Below, one piece after another: positions 36,161 to 45,414 of a stretch of 64,000 bases of DNA (position 1 is the first letter of the stretch; each line of letters starts with the position of its first letter). This stretch comes from an uncultured Paracoccus sp. (lineage in GTDB: Bacteria; Pseudomonadota; Alphaproteobacteria; Rhodobacterales; Rhodobacteraceae), in the NCBI RefSeq assembly GCF_947496875.1, contig NZ_CANMEH010000008.1, forward strand, positions 62,001 through 126,000. Direction: 5' to 3'. Both the position numbers and the translations under genes were made by a program. Below the pieces are notes generated by a model, which saw only the letters and a list, made by a program, of their open reading frames with translations, was not told where the DNA came from and ran no database searches.

Positions 36161-36871
36161 ATGCTGCATGAGGGCCAGTACGACCTGTCGACCGGCGCGG
36201 GGCTGATCGCCTGCCCGCGCTGCGACGCGCTGCATGTCGAGGAAGAACTGGCGCTCGGGGAAACCGCGCGCTGCGTGCGCTGCAACACGGTTCTCGCCCG
36301 TCCGCGGGAAGGGGCGTTCACCCAGATCGTCGCGCTGTCCTTCACCTCGGTCGTGCTGATGGTCGCCGCCGTGTTCTTTCCGTTTCTGGAAATCTCGCGC
36401 ATGGGGATCGGCAATGCGACCTCGCTTTTCGGCGTGGCGCTGGCCTTTTCAGAGGGCTGGCTGATGCCGCTGACGGCGGCAGTGTTCGCGTTCATCGTCG
36501 GGCTGCCGGTGCTTCGTGCGCTGCTGCTGATCTACACGCTGCTGCCGATGGCCGCCGGCCGGCGGCCCGCGACCCACGCCGGTGCGGCCTTTCGCGCGTC
36601 CGAGTTGCTGCGCCCCTGGTCGATGGCCGAGATCTTTGTGATCGGAACGTCCGTCGCGCTGGTCAAGGTGGCGGGGCTTGCCACGATCAGCATCGGTCCG
36701 GCGTTCTGGGCCTTCTGCGCGCTGATCCTCGTCGGCGCGGCCAGCAACGTCTTCACATGCTCGACCACGATCTGGGACGCGCTCGAGGATCAGGGCGCCC
36801 GCACGGACGGCCGTGAGGTGGTGCCCGAAGCCGCCTTCGCCCAGAAGGGTGCCGAAGAGATCCGCGGATGA
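36161..36871 (+). CDS. pqiA: PqiA-family membrane protein, first copy
   Basis: This 236-residue integral membrane protein of the paraquat-inducible protein A family partners MCE proteins such as PqiB/LetB in lipid movement between membranes. An N-terminal zinc-ribbon has CPRC and CVRC (about residues 17-40). About four hydrophobic segments follow: QIVALSFTSVVLMVAAVFFPFLEI, WLMPLTAAVFAFIVGL, EIFVIGTSVALVKVAGL and AFWAFCALILVGAASNV. The E. coli PqiA is a fusion of two such halves; here they are separate genes. ATG 36161 is chosen because the frame upstream overlaps the GMC promoter. The next gene starts inside its stop (ATGA). Confidence 0.9.
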   Translation: MLHEGQYDLSTGAGLIACPRCDALHVEEELALGETARCVRCNTVLARPREGAFTQIVALSFTSVVLMVAAVFFPFLEISRMGIGNATSLFGVALAFSEGWLMPLTAAVFAFIVGLPVLRALLLIYTLLPMAAGRRPATHAGAAFRASELLRPWSMAEIFVIGTSVALVKVAGLATISIGPAFWAFCALILVGAASNVFTCSTTIWDALEDQGARTDGREVVPEAAFAQKGAEEIRG

Positions 36872-37563
36872 ACGGGCAACCCGCCGCCGGGCATCCCCGG
36901 CCTGGCCAGCAGGATGACGGACCGGTGCTGACGGCGCATCGGGCGGGGCTGATCGGCTGTCATGCCTGTGGCCGGGTGTGGCCGCAGGACGAAACCACCT
37001 GCCGGCGCTGCGGCGCGACGCTGCACCCGCCGGACCGGCGCGGGCTGCAGGCGGTCTGGGCGTGGCTGGCGGCCGGCATTGTCTTCTACATCCCGGCCAA
37101 CCTCCTGCCGATGTTGCGCACCGAAACCTTCGCCGGGCTGCAGGGATCAGGCGAGGCGACCATCGTCGGCGGCGTCATCGAGCTGATCCGCTATGGCAAC
37201 TGGGGCGTCGCCGCGATTGTGTTCGCTGCATCGGTTATCGTGCCGCTGGCCAAGTTCCTCGCGATCTCCTGGCTCGCCGTCGTGGCTGGCCGGCCCGCCA
37301 CCATCGAGGCCGCCCACACCCGGCTGAAGGTGTTCGAGGTGGTCGAGTTCATCGGCCGCTGGTCGATGATCGACGTGTTCGTGGTCGCGATCCTGTCGGC
37401 GCTGGTGCAGCTGGGTTTCGTGGCTTCAATCCATCCGGGACCTGCGGCGGTGTCGTTTGCCCTCTCGGTTGCATTCACGATGCTTTCCGCGCAAAGCTTC
37501 GATCCGCGGCTGATCTGGCGCGGTTTGCCGCTGCGAAGCCGCAGGGACACGACCACCGGATGA
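36868..37563 (+). CDS. pqiA: PqiA-family membrane protein, second copy
   Basis: The 231-residue protein corresponds to the second half of E. coli PqiA. It has a zinc-ribbon with CHACG and CRRCG at about residues 31-50. Hydrophobic segments follow: AVWAWLAAGIVFYIPANLLPML, GNWGVAAIVFAASVIVPLAKFLAISWLAV and MIDVFVVAILSALVQLGFVA. ATG 36868 overlaps the stop of the first copy, and its own stop overlaps the pqiB ATG at 37560, so translation of all three is coupled. Acts in the inner membrane. Confidence 0.9.
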   Translation: MNGQPAAGHPRPGQQDDGPVLTAHRAGLIGCHACGRVWPQDETTCRRCGATLHPPDRRGLQAVWAWLAAGIVFYIPANLLPMLRTETFAGLQGSGEATIVGGVIELIRYGNWGVAAIVFAASVIVPLAKFLAISWLAVVAGRPATIEAAHTRLKVFEVVEFIGRWSMIDVFVVAILSALVQLGFVASIHPGPAAVSFALSVAFTMLSAQSFDPRLIWRGLPLRSRRDTTTG

Positions 37564-39944
37564 CCGACACGCCCCCTTCGCAGCCGTCTTCCGAGGGGGC
37601 CGCGCCCCTGCGGCCGGCAAGCCCCGTCCGGCGCACCGCGGCGCGGGCGGCGCGGGCCGGGGTGTCGCTGATCTGGCTGGTGCCGGTCATCGCCCTGCTG
37701 GTCACCCTGGGGCTGGCGTGGAACGCCTATTCGGGTCGGGGCACGCTGATCTCGGTCGCATTTACCGACGCGGCCGGCATCACCCCCGGCGAGACGCAGC
37801 TGCGGTTCCGCGAAATCGCGGTTGGTCAGGTTGAGGCGGTGCGGTTCACCGGCGATCTGCGGAGCGTGCTGGTGGACATCCGGGTGGCCGAGGACGTGGC
37901 GCAGTTCATCGATGACGCTGCGGAGTTCTGGATCGTCCGGCCCCAGGTCTCCACCCAGGGGATTTCCCGCTTGGACACCGTCCTGACCGGGGCCTTCATC
38001 GAGGGGTCTTGGGACGACGAACCCGGTCCGACGGGCGAAGAGATCCATGTCGGCCTGGACAAGCCGCCGCTGACCCGCAGCAACGAACAGGGCACCTGGG
38101 TGACGCTTGCCAGCGACAGCGCAAAGGGACTGAGCGAAGGGGCGCCGGTCTTCTTCCGCGGTCTGACGGTGGGGCGCATGCAGAACCTGCGCCTGTCCGA
38201 GCGTGACGAGACCGTGCTCGCCGACGTGTTCGTGTCCAGCCCCCATGACCAGCGGCTGACCACGGCCACGGTATTCTGGGACATTTCCGGCTTCAGCGTC
38301 GGCCTGGGTCCGCAGGGTGTGGAGTTGAACGTCACTGCGGTCACCTCGCTCCTGCAGGGCGGGGTCGAGTTCGCGACGCTGATTTCCGGCGGTCAGCCGA
38401 TCCGCTCGGGCCACGTCTATCAGCTGCAACCCGATCAGGAGGCCGCGCAGAACAGCCTGTTCTCGGGCGCGCCGCAGAGCGAATTGCGGCTCAGCCTGCT
38501 GCTGCCCGAGGCGATCAAGGGTCTGACCGAAGGCGCGCCGGTGCAGTTTCAGGGGCTGAACGTCGGACGGGTCACGAACCTGGCGGTGCGGCTGGTCCCG
38601 GCCGGGGCGGGCCAGTCGCGCCAGGTCCTGCAGGACATCACGATCGCCATTTCTCCGCAGCGGCTGGGGCTGCGGGACGAGGCGACAGCCGCCGATGCGC
38701 TCAGCTTTCTGGCGGGCCGGGTCGCCGAAGGATTGCGGGCGCGTGTCGCGGGTGCAGGCCTGCTGGGAACATCGCTGATGATCGAACTGGTCGAGGTTCC
38801 CGAGGCGCCGGCCGCCCAGATCGTGACCGATGCCGAACCGCATCCGATCATGCCGGTGGCGCCGGCTGACATGTCGGACATCTCGACGTCTGCCCAGGGG
38901 CTGCTGAACCGGCTCGGCAACCTGGAACTGGAGGAGTTGCTGACCTCCGCGACGGACATGATGGACAGCGTCACCGCGCTGGCACGATCGCAGGACACGC
39001 GCGCGATCCCCGAGGCGTTGCGCCGCACGATCGACGAGGCGCGCGTCACGATGACCGACCTGCGCAGCACCGCAGAGGAACTGCGACAGTCCGGGGCGGT
39101 CGGCAACATCGCCGCCGCGGCCGAGGCGGCCAGCGCGCTCGCCGGCAAGCTGAACACCGCAGCCGACCAGATCCCGTCCATCGTCGACTCGCTCGACACC
39201 GCGACCGCATCCGCGGCCCAGGTCGATTTCGCGGCGCTTGCCGCCGACGCGCAGGCGGCGCTGACCGACCTGCGTGGCGTCATCGGGACCGAGGCCGCGA
39301 AAGCGCTGCCGGGGCGCCTTGCGGCAGCCGTCGACAGCCTGGGGTCGGCGTCAGCCGACATCGGCGCGCTGGCTGGTGAGTTGAGGCAGGGCGGCGCCTC
39401 GGCCAAGCTGACCCAGGCGCTGGACGAAGCCTCGGCCGCATTCCAGGCGGTCGAGGAGGCTGCCGTGGACGTGCCCGAGATGGTGGACCGGGTCGATGAA
39501 GCAGCGGTGTCGATCGACGAATTCGACTTTGCCGGCGTCAGTGCCGAAACCAAAGGCCTGGTCGCGGACCTGCGCGCCATGCTGGGCACCGAGGATGCGG
39601 AACAGCTGCCGCGCAACCTGTCCGACACGCTGGAAGCGGCATCCGGTCTGCTGAACGACCTGCGCGACGGAAACGCCGCCGGCAGCCTGAACGCGGCGCT
39701 CGATTCCGCTCGTCGCGCGATGGACCAGATCGCCAGCGCGGCGAACACGTTGCCCGCGCTCTCGCAGCGGTTCCAGCAACTTGCCGCGCGCGGCGAGGGC
39801 GTGATCGCGGCCTATGGCGACCGCGGCGCGTTCCAGACGGAACTGATCAACACGCTGCGCAGCCTGCGCCGCGCGGCGGAATCGTTCGGCAGCCTGTCGG
39901 CGACGATCGAACGCAACCCCCGCGCCTTTATCCTGGGACGTTGA
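37560..39944 (+). CDS. pqiB: MCE-domain lipid transport protein PqiB
   Basis: This 794-residue periplasm-spanning protein is anchored by one N-terminal membrane helix (about 35-60, GVSLIWLVPVIALLVTLGLA). Three MCE domains follow: about 62-140 (TLISVAFTDAAGITPGETQLRF), about 178-245 (GLSEGAPVFFRGLTVGRM) and about 305-380 (GLTEGAPVQFQGLNVGRV). MCE proteins form hexameric tubes that carry lipids across the periplasm. The last 340 residues are Ala-rich helix arranged in three ~100-residue repeats, which may form the long needle seen in PqiB. It lies in the coupled operon pqiA-pqiA-pqiB-pqiC. An in-frame upstream extension to 36978 only reads the second pqiA in another frame. Confidence 0.93.
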   Translation: MTDTPPSQPSSEGAAPLRPASPVRRTAARAARAGVSLIWLVPVIALLVTLGLAWNAYSGRGTLISVAFTDAAGITPGETQLRFREIAVGQVEAVRFTGDLRSVLVDIRVAEDVAQFIDDAAEFWIVRPQVSTQGISRLDTVLTGAFIEGSWDDEPGPTGEEIHVGLDKPPLTRSNEQGTWVTLASDSAKGLSEGAPVFFRGLTVGRMQNLRLSERDETVLADVFVSSPHDQRLTTATVFWDISGFSVGLGPQGVELNVTAVTSLLQGGVEFATLISGGQPIRSGHVYQLQPDQEAAQNSLFSGAPQSELRLSLLLPEAIKGLTEGAPVQFQGLNVGRVTNLAVRLVPAGAGQSRQVLQDITIAISPQRLGLRDEATAADALSFLAGRVAEGLRARVAGAGLLGTSLMIELVEVPEAPAAQIVTDAEPHPIMPVAPADMSDISTSAQGLLNRLGNLELEELLTSATDMMDSVTALARSQDTRAIPEALRRTIDEARVTMTDLRSTAEELRQSGAVGNIAAAAEAASALAGKLNTAADQIPSIVDSLDTATASAAQVDFAALAADAQAALTDLRGVIGTEAAKALPGRLAAAVDSLGSASADIGALAGELRQGGASAKLTQALDEASAAFQAVEEAAVDVPEMVDRVDEAAVSIDEFDFAGVSAETKGLVADLRAMLGTEDAEQLPRNLSDTLEAASGLLNDLRDGNAAGSLNAALDSARRAMDQIASAANTLPALSQRFQQLAARGEGVIAAYGDRGAFQTELINTLRSLRRAAESFGSLSATIERNPRAFILGR
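38928..39780 (+). repeat. Three ~300-bp repeats in the pqiB 3' region
   Basis: Equivalent positions fall at 38928 (LEELLTSA), 39228 (FAALAADA) and 39528 (FAGVSAET), exactly 300 bp apart. Each unit shows a DLR motif, a GTE..A..LP or similar turn and an ELRQGGA-like stretch, and ends in a Pro (QIPSIV, DVPEMV, TLPALS). Similarity is at protein level and degenerate; the third unit is shortened at its end. Confidence 0.65.
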
Positions 39945-39946
39945 CT

Positions 39947-40696
39947 ATGCGCCTTGCCCTTCCCGTGATGCTTCTGGCCGGACTGGCGCTGGCAGGGTGC
40001 TCGAACCCGGAAAGCACCGAACGCTACCTGATCGACCCGCCCGACCTGCAACAACGGGTCGGCAACAATCTGGGGACCGCCGAGTTGCGCGACGTGTCGC
40101 TGCCGGAATACGCCGAGGCCGGCGAGGTGTCGTGGCAGACGCAAGACGGCGCGGTGCGGTCGAACAGCAAGCGCCTGTGGGCCGATGAGCCGGAACGGGC
40201 CTTCACGCTGACCCTGGCGCGGTCGATTTCCGAGATGTCCGGCGCCACGGTGATCGCCGAGCCATGGCCTTTGGCCGAACCGCCCCGCCGCCGCATCGAG
40301 GTGCGGGTCGAAAAGGCGCTCGCCCAGCTCAACGGCATCTATCGTCTGCAGGGCGCCTATTACGTCGCGGACGAGAGCGCAGGCGGCGCCAACCACGCCC
40401 GTCGGTTCGACATCCAGGTTGCACTGCCCGTCCCGCAGGAAGCTGCAGGCAGCGGACCCGGCGGACTGTTCGGCAGAGCCGCCAAAGCTGGCGCTCCGCC
40501 TATCGCAATCGCAGCGGCGCAGAACCAGGCGATTGCGCAATTAGCCCAGCAGATTGCGGTGCTGGGCGGTCCCGGCGACACGATCACCACCAGTGCCCCC
40601 AGCCCGGACAGCTTCTTCGACACCGCGCCCCTTCTGCCGCTGGAGCCACTGCCGCCGCTGGAACCGGTGGACGAGCAGATCGAGGTCGGCAGCTAA
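39947..40696 (+). CDS. pqiC: Outer-membrane-type lipoprotein PqiC (ABC-type transport auxiliary lipoprotein)
   Basis: The 249-residue lipoprotein has a signal peptide ending in the lipobox LAGC (MRLALPVMLLAGLALAGC), so Cys18 would be lipidated. The domain fits PqiC/DUF330: YLIDPPDLQQRV, SLPEYAEAGEVSWQTQDGAV and RRIEVRVEKALAQLNGIYRLQGAYYV. In E. coli PqiC binds PqiB and links it to the outer membrane. It starts 3 bp after pqiB. A Pro/Leu-rich tail of about 30 residues follows the domain. It is convergent with the flavin reductase gene. Confidence 0.9.
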   Translation: MRLALPVMLLAGLALAGCSNPESTERYLIDPPDLQQRVGNNLGTAELRDVSLPEYAEAGEVSWQTQDGAVRSNSKRLWADEPERAFTLTLARSISEMSGATVIAEPWPLAEPPRRRIEVRVEKALAQLNGIYRLQGAYYVADESAGGANHARRFDIQVALPVPQEAAGSGPGGLFGRAAKAGAPPIAIAAAQNQAIAQLAQQIAVLGGPGDTITTSAPSPDSFFDTAPLLPLEPLPPLEPVDEQIEVGS

Positions 40697-40711
40697 AGGG
40701 GGCCCGCCGGC

Positions 40712-41257
40712 CTACCCCAGATCGGGCTGGAAAGCGCCGAACCGGCCCGCGGCGAACACCAGCGGGTGATCATCGGGACCGCCGACCGTGACCCGCGCGA
40801 CAAGACCGATCACCACGGTATGGTCGCCGCCCGGGTGGATGGCATGGCGCAGACAGTCGAACCGGGCAGCAACGCCCGGGATGACCGGTACCCCGTCGGC
40901 GTTCTGCCCATCCTCCAACCCCGCGAATCCTTCACCCCCTCGGGTAAAGCGCAGGCACAGATCCAGCTGCTCGGCGCCAAGCACATGCACGGCAAAGGCG
41001 GGTGCGGTGACAAAGGCCGTGTGGCGCGACGAACTGCGCGCCGGGCACCACAGCACCAGCGGCGGGTCCAGCGAGACGCTGGTGAAGCTGTTCGCCGTCA
41101 TGCCCATCGGCCCGTTCGGCCCCATGGCGGTGATCACGGTGACACCGGTGGCGTACCGCCCCAGCGCCTCGCGCAGCGTGCGCGCCTCGGCCGTCTCTGG
41201 ATGAAAGCTGATCGCATCCGCGATCCGGTCCAGCGATTCAGGTGGCAGCCGCGTCAT
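40712..41257 (-). CDS. Flavin reductase family protein
   Basis: This 181-residue flavin reductase-like domain protein uses FMN/FAD and NAD(P)H to supply reduced flavin to a monooxygenase or other acceptor. Motifs are [43 protein letters not shown] near the N-terminus, where flavin binds, and [13 protein letters not shown] near the C-terminus. ATG 41257 overlaps the cysQ stop (ATGA), so it is expressed with cysQ. No partner oxygenase gene is adjacent, so its acceptor is unknown. Confidence 0.9.
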   Translation of the reverse strand: MTRLPPESLDRIADAISFHPETAEARTLREALGRYATGVTVITAMGPNGPMGMTANSFTSVSLDPPLVLWCPARSSSRHTAFVTAPAFAVHVLGAEQLDLCLRFTRGGEGFAGLEDGQNADGVPVIPGVAARFDCLRHAIHPGGDHTVVIGLVARVTVGGPDDHPLVFAAGRFGAFQPDLG

Positions 41258-42060
41258 CGCCCAGCCTGCCCGACCAGCGCGTCGATCGGCGCCAGTTCCT
41301 GCAGGATCAGGCCATGCAGCCGCGGTCCGGCCACGATCACCCCGTCGACCAGCCCGCGGGGCGTGTTGAACCGCATCTCCCCTCCGGTCCGGTCGGTGAC
41401 GACGCAACCCGCCTGCTCGGCAATCAGGCTGGCCGCAGCGATGTCCCATTCCCAGGCGGGACGCAGCGACAGCGCCGCGTGGAACCGTCCCTCGGCCGCG
41501 AGGCAGAGACGCCACGCCAGCGAAGGCCGGAACTCGCGCCGGAACGCCGGCTTGTTGCCGCCCCGCCACAGCGCGGGATCGAGCGAGGCGCGGTTCGTCA
41601 GCACCCGTGCATTCTGCAGCCCCGCGTCCGAGGGCGAGATCGCCCGTCCGTTACAGGTTGCCGACGCGTCCGAACTGGCCGCATACAGCGTGTCGCGGGC
41701 GGGCAGATGGACGACGGCCGCGACGACGCGGCCCCGATGCGCCACGGCAAGCGCGTGGGAAAACCCCTCCTGCCCATCGATGAAGGCGCGGGTGCCGTCG
41801 ATGGGATCGACGATGAAGCATCGCTCCGCCGACAGCCGCGACGGGTCGTCGGCGCTTTCCTCGCTCAGCCATCCGTAGTCCGGGCGCGCGCCGCGCAGCA
41901 CCGTTTCCAGATGCGTGTTGACGGCTAGGTCGGCCTCGGTCACCGGGCCCTGTCCGCCGCCCTTGTCCCAACTGCGCGGACTGCGCCGCCAGTACCGCAG
42001 CGCGATACGGCCGGCGTCGCGCGCCGCGTCGATCAGCAGGGACAGGTCAGCTGCCGGCAA
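41254..42060 (-). CDS. cysQ: 3'(2'),5'-bisphosphate nucleotidase CysQ / inositol-monophosphatase family
   Basis: CysQ removes the 3'-phosphate of adenosine 3',5'-bisphosphate, a by-product of sulfate assimilation. The 268-residue protein carries the family metal motifs: [10 protein letters not shown] with the Glu, [15 protein letters not shown] with the DPxDGT loop, and the C-terminal [19 protein letters not shown] at 42060 is the start; GAAGG lies 8 bp upstream within pmbA, and no ATG precedes the conserved part. It overlaps pmbA by 14 bp and the flavin reductase by 4 bp. Inositol-1-phosphatase activity is an alternative. Confidence 0.88.
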   Translation of the reverse strand: MPAADLSLLIDAARDAGRIALRYWRRSPRSWDKGGGQGPVTEADLAVNTHLETVLRGARPDYGWLSEESADDPSRLSAERCFIVDPIDGTRAFIDGQEGFSHALAVAHRGRVVAAVVHLPARDTLYAASSDASATCNGRAISPSDAGLQNARVLTNRASLDPALWRGGNKPAFRREFRPSLAWRLCLAAEGRFHAALSLRPAWEWDIAAASLIAEQAGCVVTDRTGGEMRFNTPRGLVDGVIVAGPRLHGLILQELAPIDALVGQAGR

Positions 42061-43402
42061 TCGTCAGACCTTCGACAAGCAGGCTGGGCACCCGATGCGT
42101 CCGCCAGACCGGCAGGTCATCCGCCGGGGTGATCCGTATCAGCATGTCGCGCAGGTTGCCGGCGATGGTGCATTCATTCACGGGATAGGCCATCTGCCCG
42201 TTTTCCACCCAGAAGCCGGAGGCGCCGCGCGAATAGTCGCCGGTGGTGGGGTTGATCGACGCGCCCATCAGCGAGGTCACGACGAGTCCGCGGCCCATGT
42301 CGCGGATCAGGTTGTCGCGGCTGGCGGTGCCCGGGGTCAGCGCAACGTTCGACACGCCGGGGGATGGCGGGCTGGACGTGCCGCGCACCGCGCTTGCGGT
42401 CGACTCCATGCCCAGCTTGTTGGCGGTGGCGATGTCCAGCGTCCAGCCCTGCAACACGCCCGCCTGGACGATCGCGCGCGGACGGGTCGGCAGGCCCTCG
42501 GCGTCGAAAGGGCGGCTGGCATTCTGCCGGGGGCGGTGCGGATCCTCGGTCAGGTCCAGACCGGCCGGCAGAACCGCCTCGCCCAGGCACTCGCGGAGCC
42601 AGCTCGCGCCCCGCGCCACCGCACTGCCGTTGGCGGCGGACAGCAGATGGCCGATCAGGCCCGCACTGATGCGTTCGTCGTAGAGGACCGGAAACGCCCC
42701 GGTGGGCGGCTTGCGCGCGCCCCGGCGGGCGACGGTGCGTTCGCCGGCCAGCCGCCCGAGTTCCTCGGCCGTGGGCATGTCCTCGGCCCAGACGCGGGCC
42801 TCGGCGGCCCAGTCGCGCTCCATCCCCGTGCCCTCGCCGGTGATGGCCACGACCGACACGGAATGCGAGGTTCGACCATAGCCAGCGGAAAAGCCGTTGG
42901 AGGTCGCCAGATAGAGCCTGCGGGCGGAATACGAGGCGTTGGCGCTGTCGACCACCCGGACGCCCGCGACACCCGCGGCAGCAGCCTCGGCGCGCAGCGC
43001 GATGTCCTGCAGCGCGGCCGGCAACGGAGCGGCATCGGTATCCACCAGCTGCAGCGGGTCATCCGCACCCGGCCGCGCCAGCGCATCCGCGGGCGCAAGC
43101 GCGAGCGCATCGTCGACCGGCGCCTCCCGGGCCATGGCGACGGCGCGCTCGGCCATGTCGCGTATCGTGTCAGGCGACAGATCGCTGGCCGCAACGCAGG
43201 CCTGCCGGCCGCCCACCAGCACCCGCAGGCCCAGCTCGGTGCCGTCGGCACGATCGGCATGTTCCAGCGCCCCGTCCCGCACCTCGACCGACAGCGACGA
43301 GGCGCTGACCGCAACGGCATCGGCGTCTTGCGCGCCGGCGGACCGGGCCGCATCCAGCAGGGCTGCGGTCAGCGCCGGGAAATCGACGTCATCGGGGATC
43401 AT
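42047..43402 (-). CDS. pmbA: Metalloprotease-related protein PmbA (TldE)
   Basis: PmbA/TldE forms a complex with TldD that degrades unfolded peptides and matures some peptide antibiotics; PmbA lacks the catalytic metal site. The 451-residue protein has the family stretch AVRGTSSPPSPGVSN, LGMESTASA, GLVVTSLMGASINPTTGDYSRGASGFWVENG and EPV-like C-terminal NECTIAGNLRDML. ATG 43402 has AGAGG 5 bp upstream; a GTG two codons earlier is less likely. No tldD is in the window. First gene of the pmbA-cysQ-flavin reductase unit. Confidence 0.93.
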   Translation of the reverse strand: MIPDDVDFPALTAALLDAARSAGAQDADAVAVSASSLSVEVRDGALEHADRADGTELGLRVLVGGRQACVAASDLSPDTIRDMAERAVAMAREAPVDDALALAPADALARPGADDPLQLVDTDAAPLPAALQDIALRAEAAAAGVAGVRVVDSANASYSARRLYLATSNGFSAGYGRTSHSVSVVAITGEGTGMERDWAAEARVWAEDMPTAEELGRLAGERTVARRGARKPPTGAFPVLYDERISAGLIGHLLSAANGSAVARGASWLRECLGEAVLPAGLDLTEDPHRPRQNASRPFDAEGLPTRPRAIVQAGVLQGWTLDIATANKLGMESTASAVRGTSSPPSPGVSNVALTPGTASRDNLIRDMGRGLVVTSLMGASINPTTGDYSRGASGFWVENGQMAYPVNECTIAGNLRDMLIRITPADDLPVWRTHRVPSLLVEGLTIAGS

Positions 43403-43468
43403 CGGCACCTCTTGGGGAAAGCGGGGCCGGGCTGCTGCCCGATCCCCGTTTGCATGCTGCGCCGGGGC

Positions 43469-45331
43469 TCACTTCACCTGCTGGCCGTTGGCAAAGACCG
43501 TTCCGTCTTCCCTGCCCTCCAGTTCGGTGGTCAACACGTCGCCGCCCTCGGGCGCAGGCTTGGCGAACATGGCCAGCATCAGGCGCAGTCCGGTGACGTC
43601 CTCCTGCTTGACGAAGCCCATCTCGGTCAGCGTGTCGATCAGGCCGTTCACGCCTTCGTACCGGACGTTGATCGTGCCGACCGGGGTTTCGAGGCTGCCG
43701 CCCTCGGGCGCGGCCATGCTGCCGTCGGCGGTGATCCGGGCCCCCAGCGCGTCCAGGGCGAACTGGTTGAGGGTGATCTGCACCGGCTCGAACGGCATGT
43801 CCTCGTCGTCATCGGGGCTGTCGGGCGCAGCATCGTCGGACGCCGTCCCGGTGCTCGCCGACCCGGCACCATCCGCACCATCCGCCGTAGCCTGCGCATT
43901 CGCGGCGTCCGCTGCTGAGGGCTGGCCGGCGCCGGCCGCGTCCGCAGCCGCGCCGGTGGCGGCCTCATCCGCCGCGCCGTGCCGGGCGTCCATGTCCCCC
44001 AGCAGGTCGGCGGTGACCCGCGCCATCCCGGTCAGGTCGATGTCGAGGTTGCCCGGATCGCGGGGCAGCTTGCCGTCAGGGTCGAACATCGCCCAGATCT
44101 CGTCGCCGACGGTCAGACCGGCGACCGAATAGGCGAGCTTGAACGGCTGCGGCTGATCCGCCGGGGAAACCGGCAGTTGCACCACCATGCCGGAACTGTC
44201 GGTGGCATAGCTGAACGGAACCTGCATTTCGGGAGAGGTCGCGCGGACACGGGACCCGTCGCTGTCCAGCTGATAGTTCAGCCCGCCCGACGACAGCCCG
44301 ACCTTGACCGAGATTCCCTCCACCTCGGCGTCCATCGACACCGGAACGGGCGCACCATCCTCGCCCGCATCGGTTGCCGTGAAATCCAGCGTCAGCGGAC
44401 CCAGTGCAATGTCCGCCTGGACATCCAGACCAGCGCGCAACGCTGCGGGCATGTCGGCATCGCCGTTCGGGTCCGCCGGCAGGGCGGCGCGCCCGGCGGC
44501 GGTCAGCGAGGCGACCGACAGCGTGCCGTCGGCGCTGAAATCCTCGCCGTCATCATCCTTGCCGGCCGCCTTCAGGATCGCCTCGGCACGACCTGCGGTC
44601 ATGTCGAAGTCCATGCTGGTCAGATCGCCCTCGGCCACGTGTTGGCGATAGGCAAGATCGGCCACGGTGATGGTCAGCAGATCATCCATGGTCTGCTCGG
44701 GCGAGACGACCTGATCGATCTTCAGGGTCAGCGCGGGGACGCGGCTGTCGTGAGTGATGTCGCCCGCACTGCCGGATGACAGGACCTCGGCGCCCGGCAT
44801 CTCTGCAGTGAACTTGACCTCGACCGTCTGGCCGGCATCGCCCGGCTGGTCGGCCGCGGTCGCGTCCGCGGCCGCCGTGTCGCCGGTCTGGTCCGCGCCG
44901 GCTTCGGCCTCGACGGTGTCGCCGGTTTCAGGTGCGACCCTGTCGGCGGTCTCGGCGTCAGCACCCGTGTCGTCGGCCTCGGACCCGTCGTCATCCGCCT
45001 CATCGTCGTCCGAGTCGTGATAGGGTCCGGTGAAGGTTCCGCTCGCGCTGTCTGAGAATGTGGTGCGGACCTGACCGTCGCCGGTGGCCTGCAATGTCAC
45101 CTGGGGGATGGTGATGGTCACATCGCCGTCGTGCATCGTGTTGGCGAACACGGCGTCGCGGATGGTCAGCGTGTCGCCCGCCTCTTCCCGCGCGCCTTCG
45201 GTGACCGCGTAGCCGTTCGCCTTGTAATAGGACAGCCAGTTCTGCCACACTTCGACAGGGGTCACGTCAGCAACGGCCGGCGCGGTGGTGGCCAGCAGGG
45301 CAAGCAGGGAACTCTTCGTACGGAAGGACAT
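43469..45331 (-). CDS. DUF2125 family periplasmic protein with acidic linkers
   Basis: This 620-residue protein with a signal peptide (MSFRTKSSLLALLATTAPAVA) fits DUF2125, found mainly in alphaproteobacteria and without known function. Its beta-rich body has VWQNWLSYYKANGYAVT, SGGLNYQLDSDG and VGDEIWAMFDP. Two Asp/Ala/Glu-rich disordered segments at about residues 100-157 and 447-512 interrupt it and are not part of the usual domain. ATG 45331 is preceded by AAAGGAAAAGG; longer in-frame starts give no signal peptide. It is divergent from the crotonase-like gene with 83 bp between. Confidence 0.87.
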   Translation of the reverse strand: MSFRTKSSLLALLATTAPAVADVTPVEVWQNWLSYYKANGYAVTEGAREEAGDTLTIRDAVFANTMHDGDVTITIPQVTLQATGDGQVRTTFSDSASGTFTGPYHDSDDDEADDDGSEADDTGADAETADRVAPETGDTVEAEAGADQTGDTAAADATAADQPGDAGQTVEVKFTAEMPGAEVLSSGSAGDITHDSRVPALTLKIDQVVSPEQTMDDLLTITVADLAYRQHVAEGDLTSMDFDMTAGRAEAILKAAGKDDDGEDFSADGTLSVASLTAAGRAALPADPNGDADMPAALRAGLDVQADIALGPLTLDFTATDAGEDGAPVPVSMDAEVEGISVKVGLSSGGLNYQLDSDGSRVRATSPEMQVPFSYATDSSGMVVQLPVSPADQPQPFKLAYSVAGLTVGDEIWAMFDPDGKLPRDPGNLDIDLTGMARVTADLLGDMDARHGAADEAATGAAADAAGAGQPSAADAANAQATADGADGAGSASTGTASDDAAPDSPDDDEDMPFEPVQITLNQFALDALGARITADGSMAAPEGGSLETPVGTINVRYEGVNGLIDTLTEMGFVKQEDVTGLRLMLAMFAKPAPEGGDVLTTELEGREDGTVFANGQQVK

Positions 45332-45414
45332 GCCTTTTCCTTTCAGATATGGCATCGCAGCGCGGCGTTTGCGCCCTTGTCGCACAGGGGGCCGGTGGCT
45401 CCAAGGACAGATGA

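Noticed and set aside
36978..37559. Possible N-terminal extension of PqiB giving a 988-residue protein
   Set aside because: The extra part is the second pqiA gene read in another frame; pqiB has its own ATG overlapping the pqiA stop and a normal membrane anchor after it.
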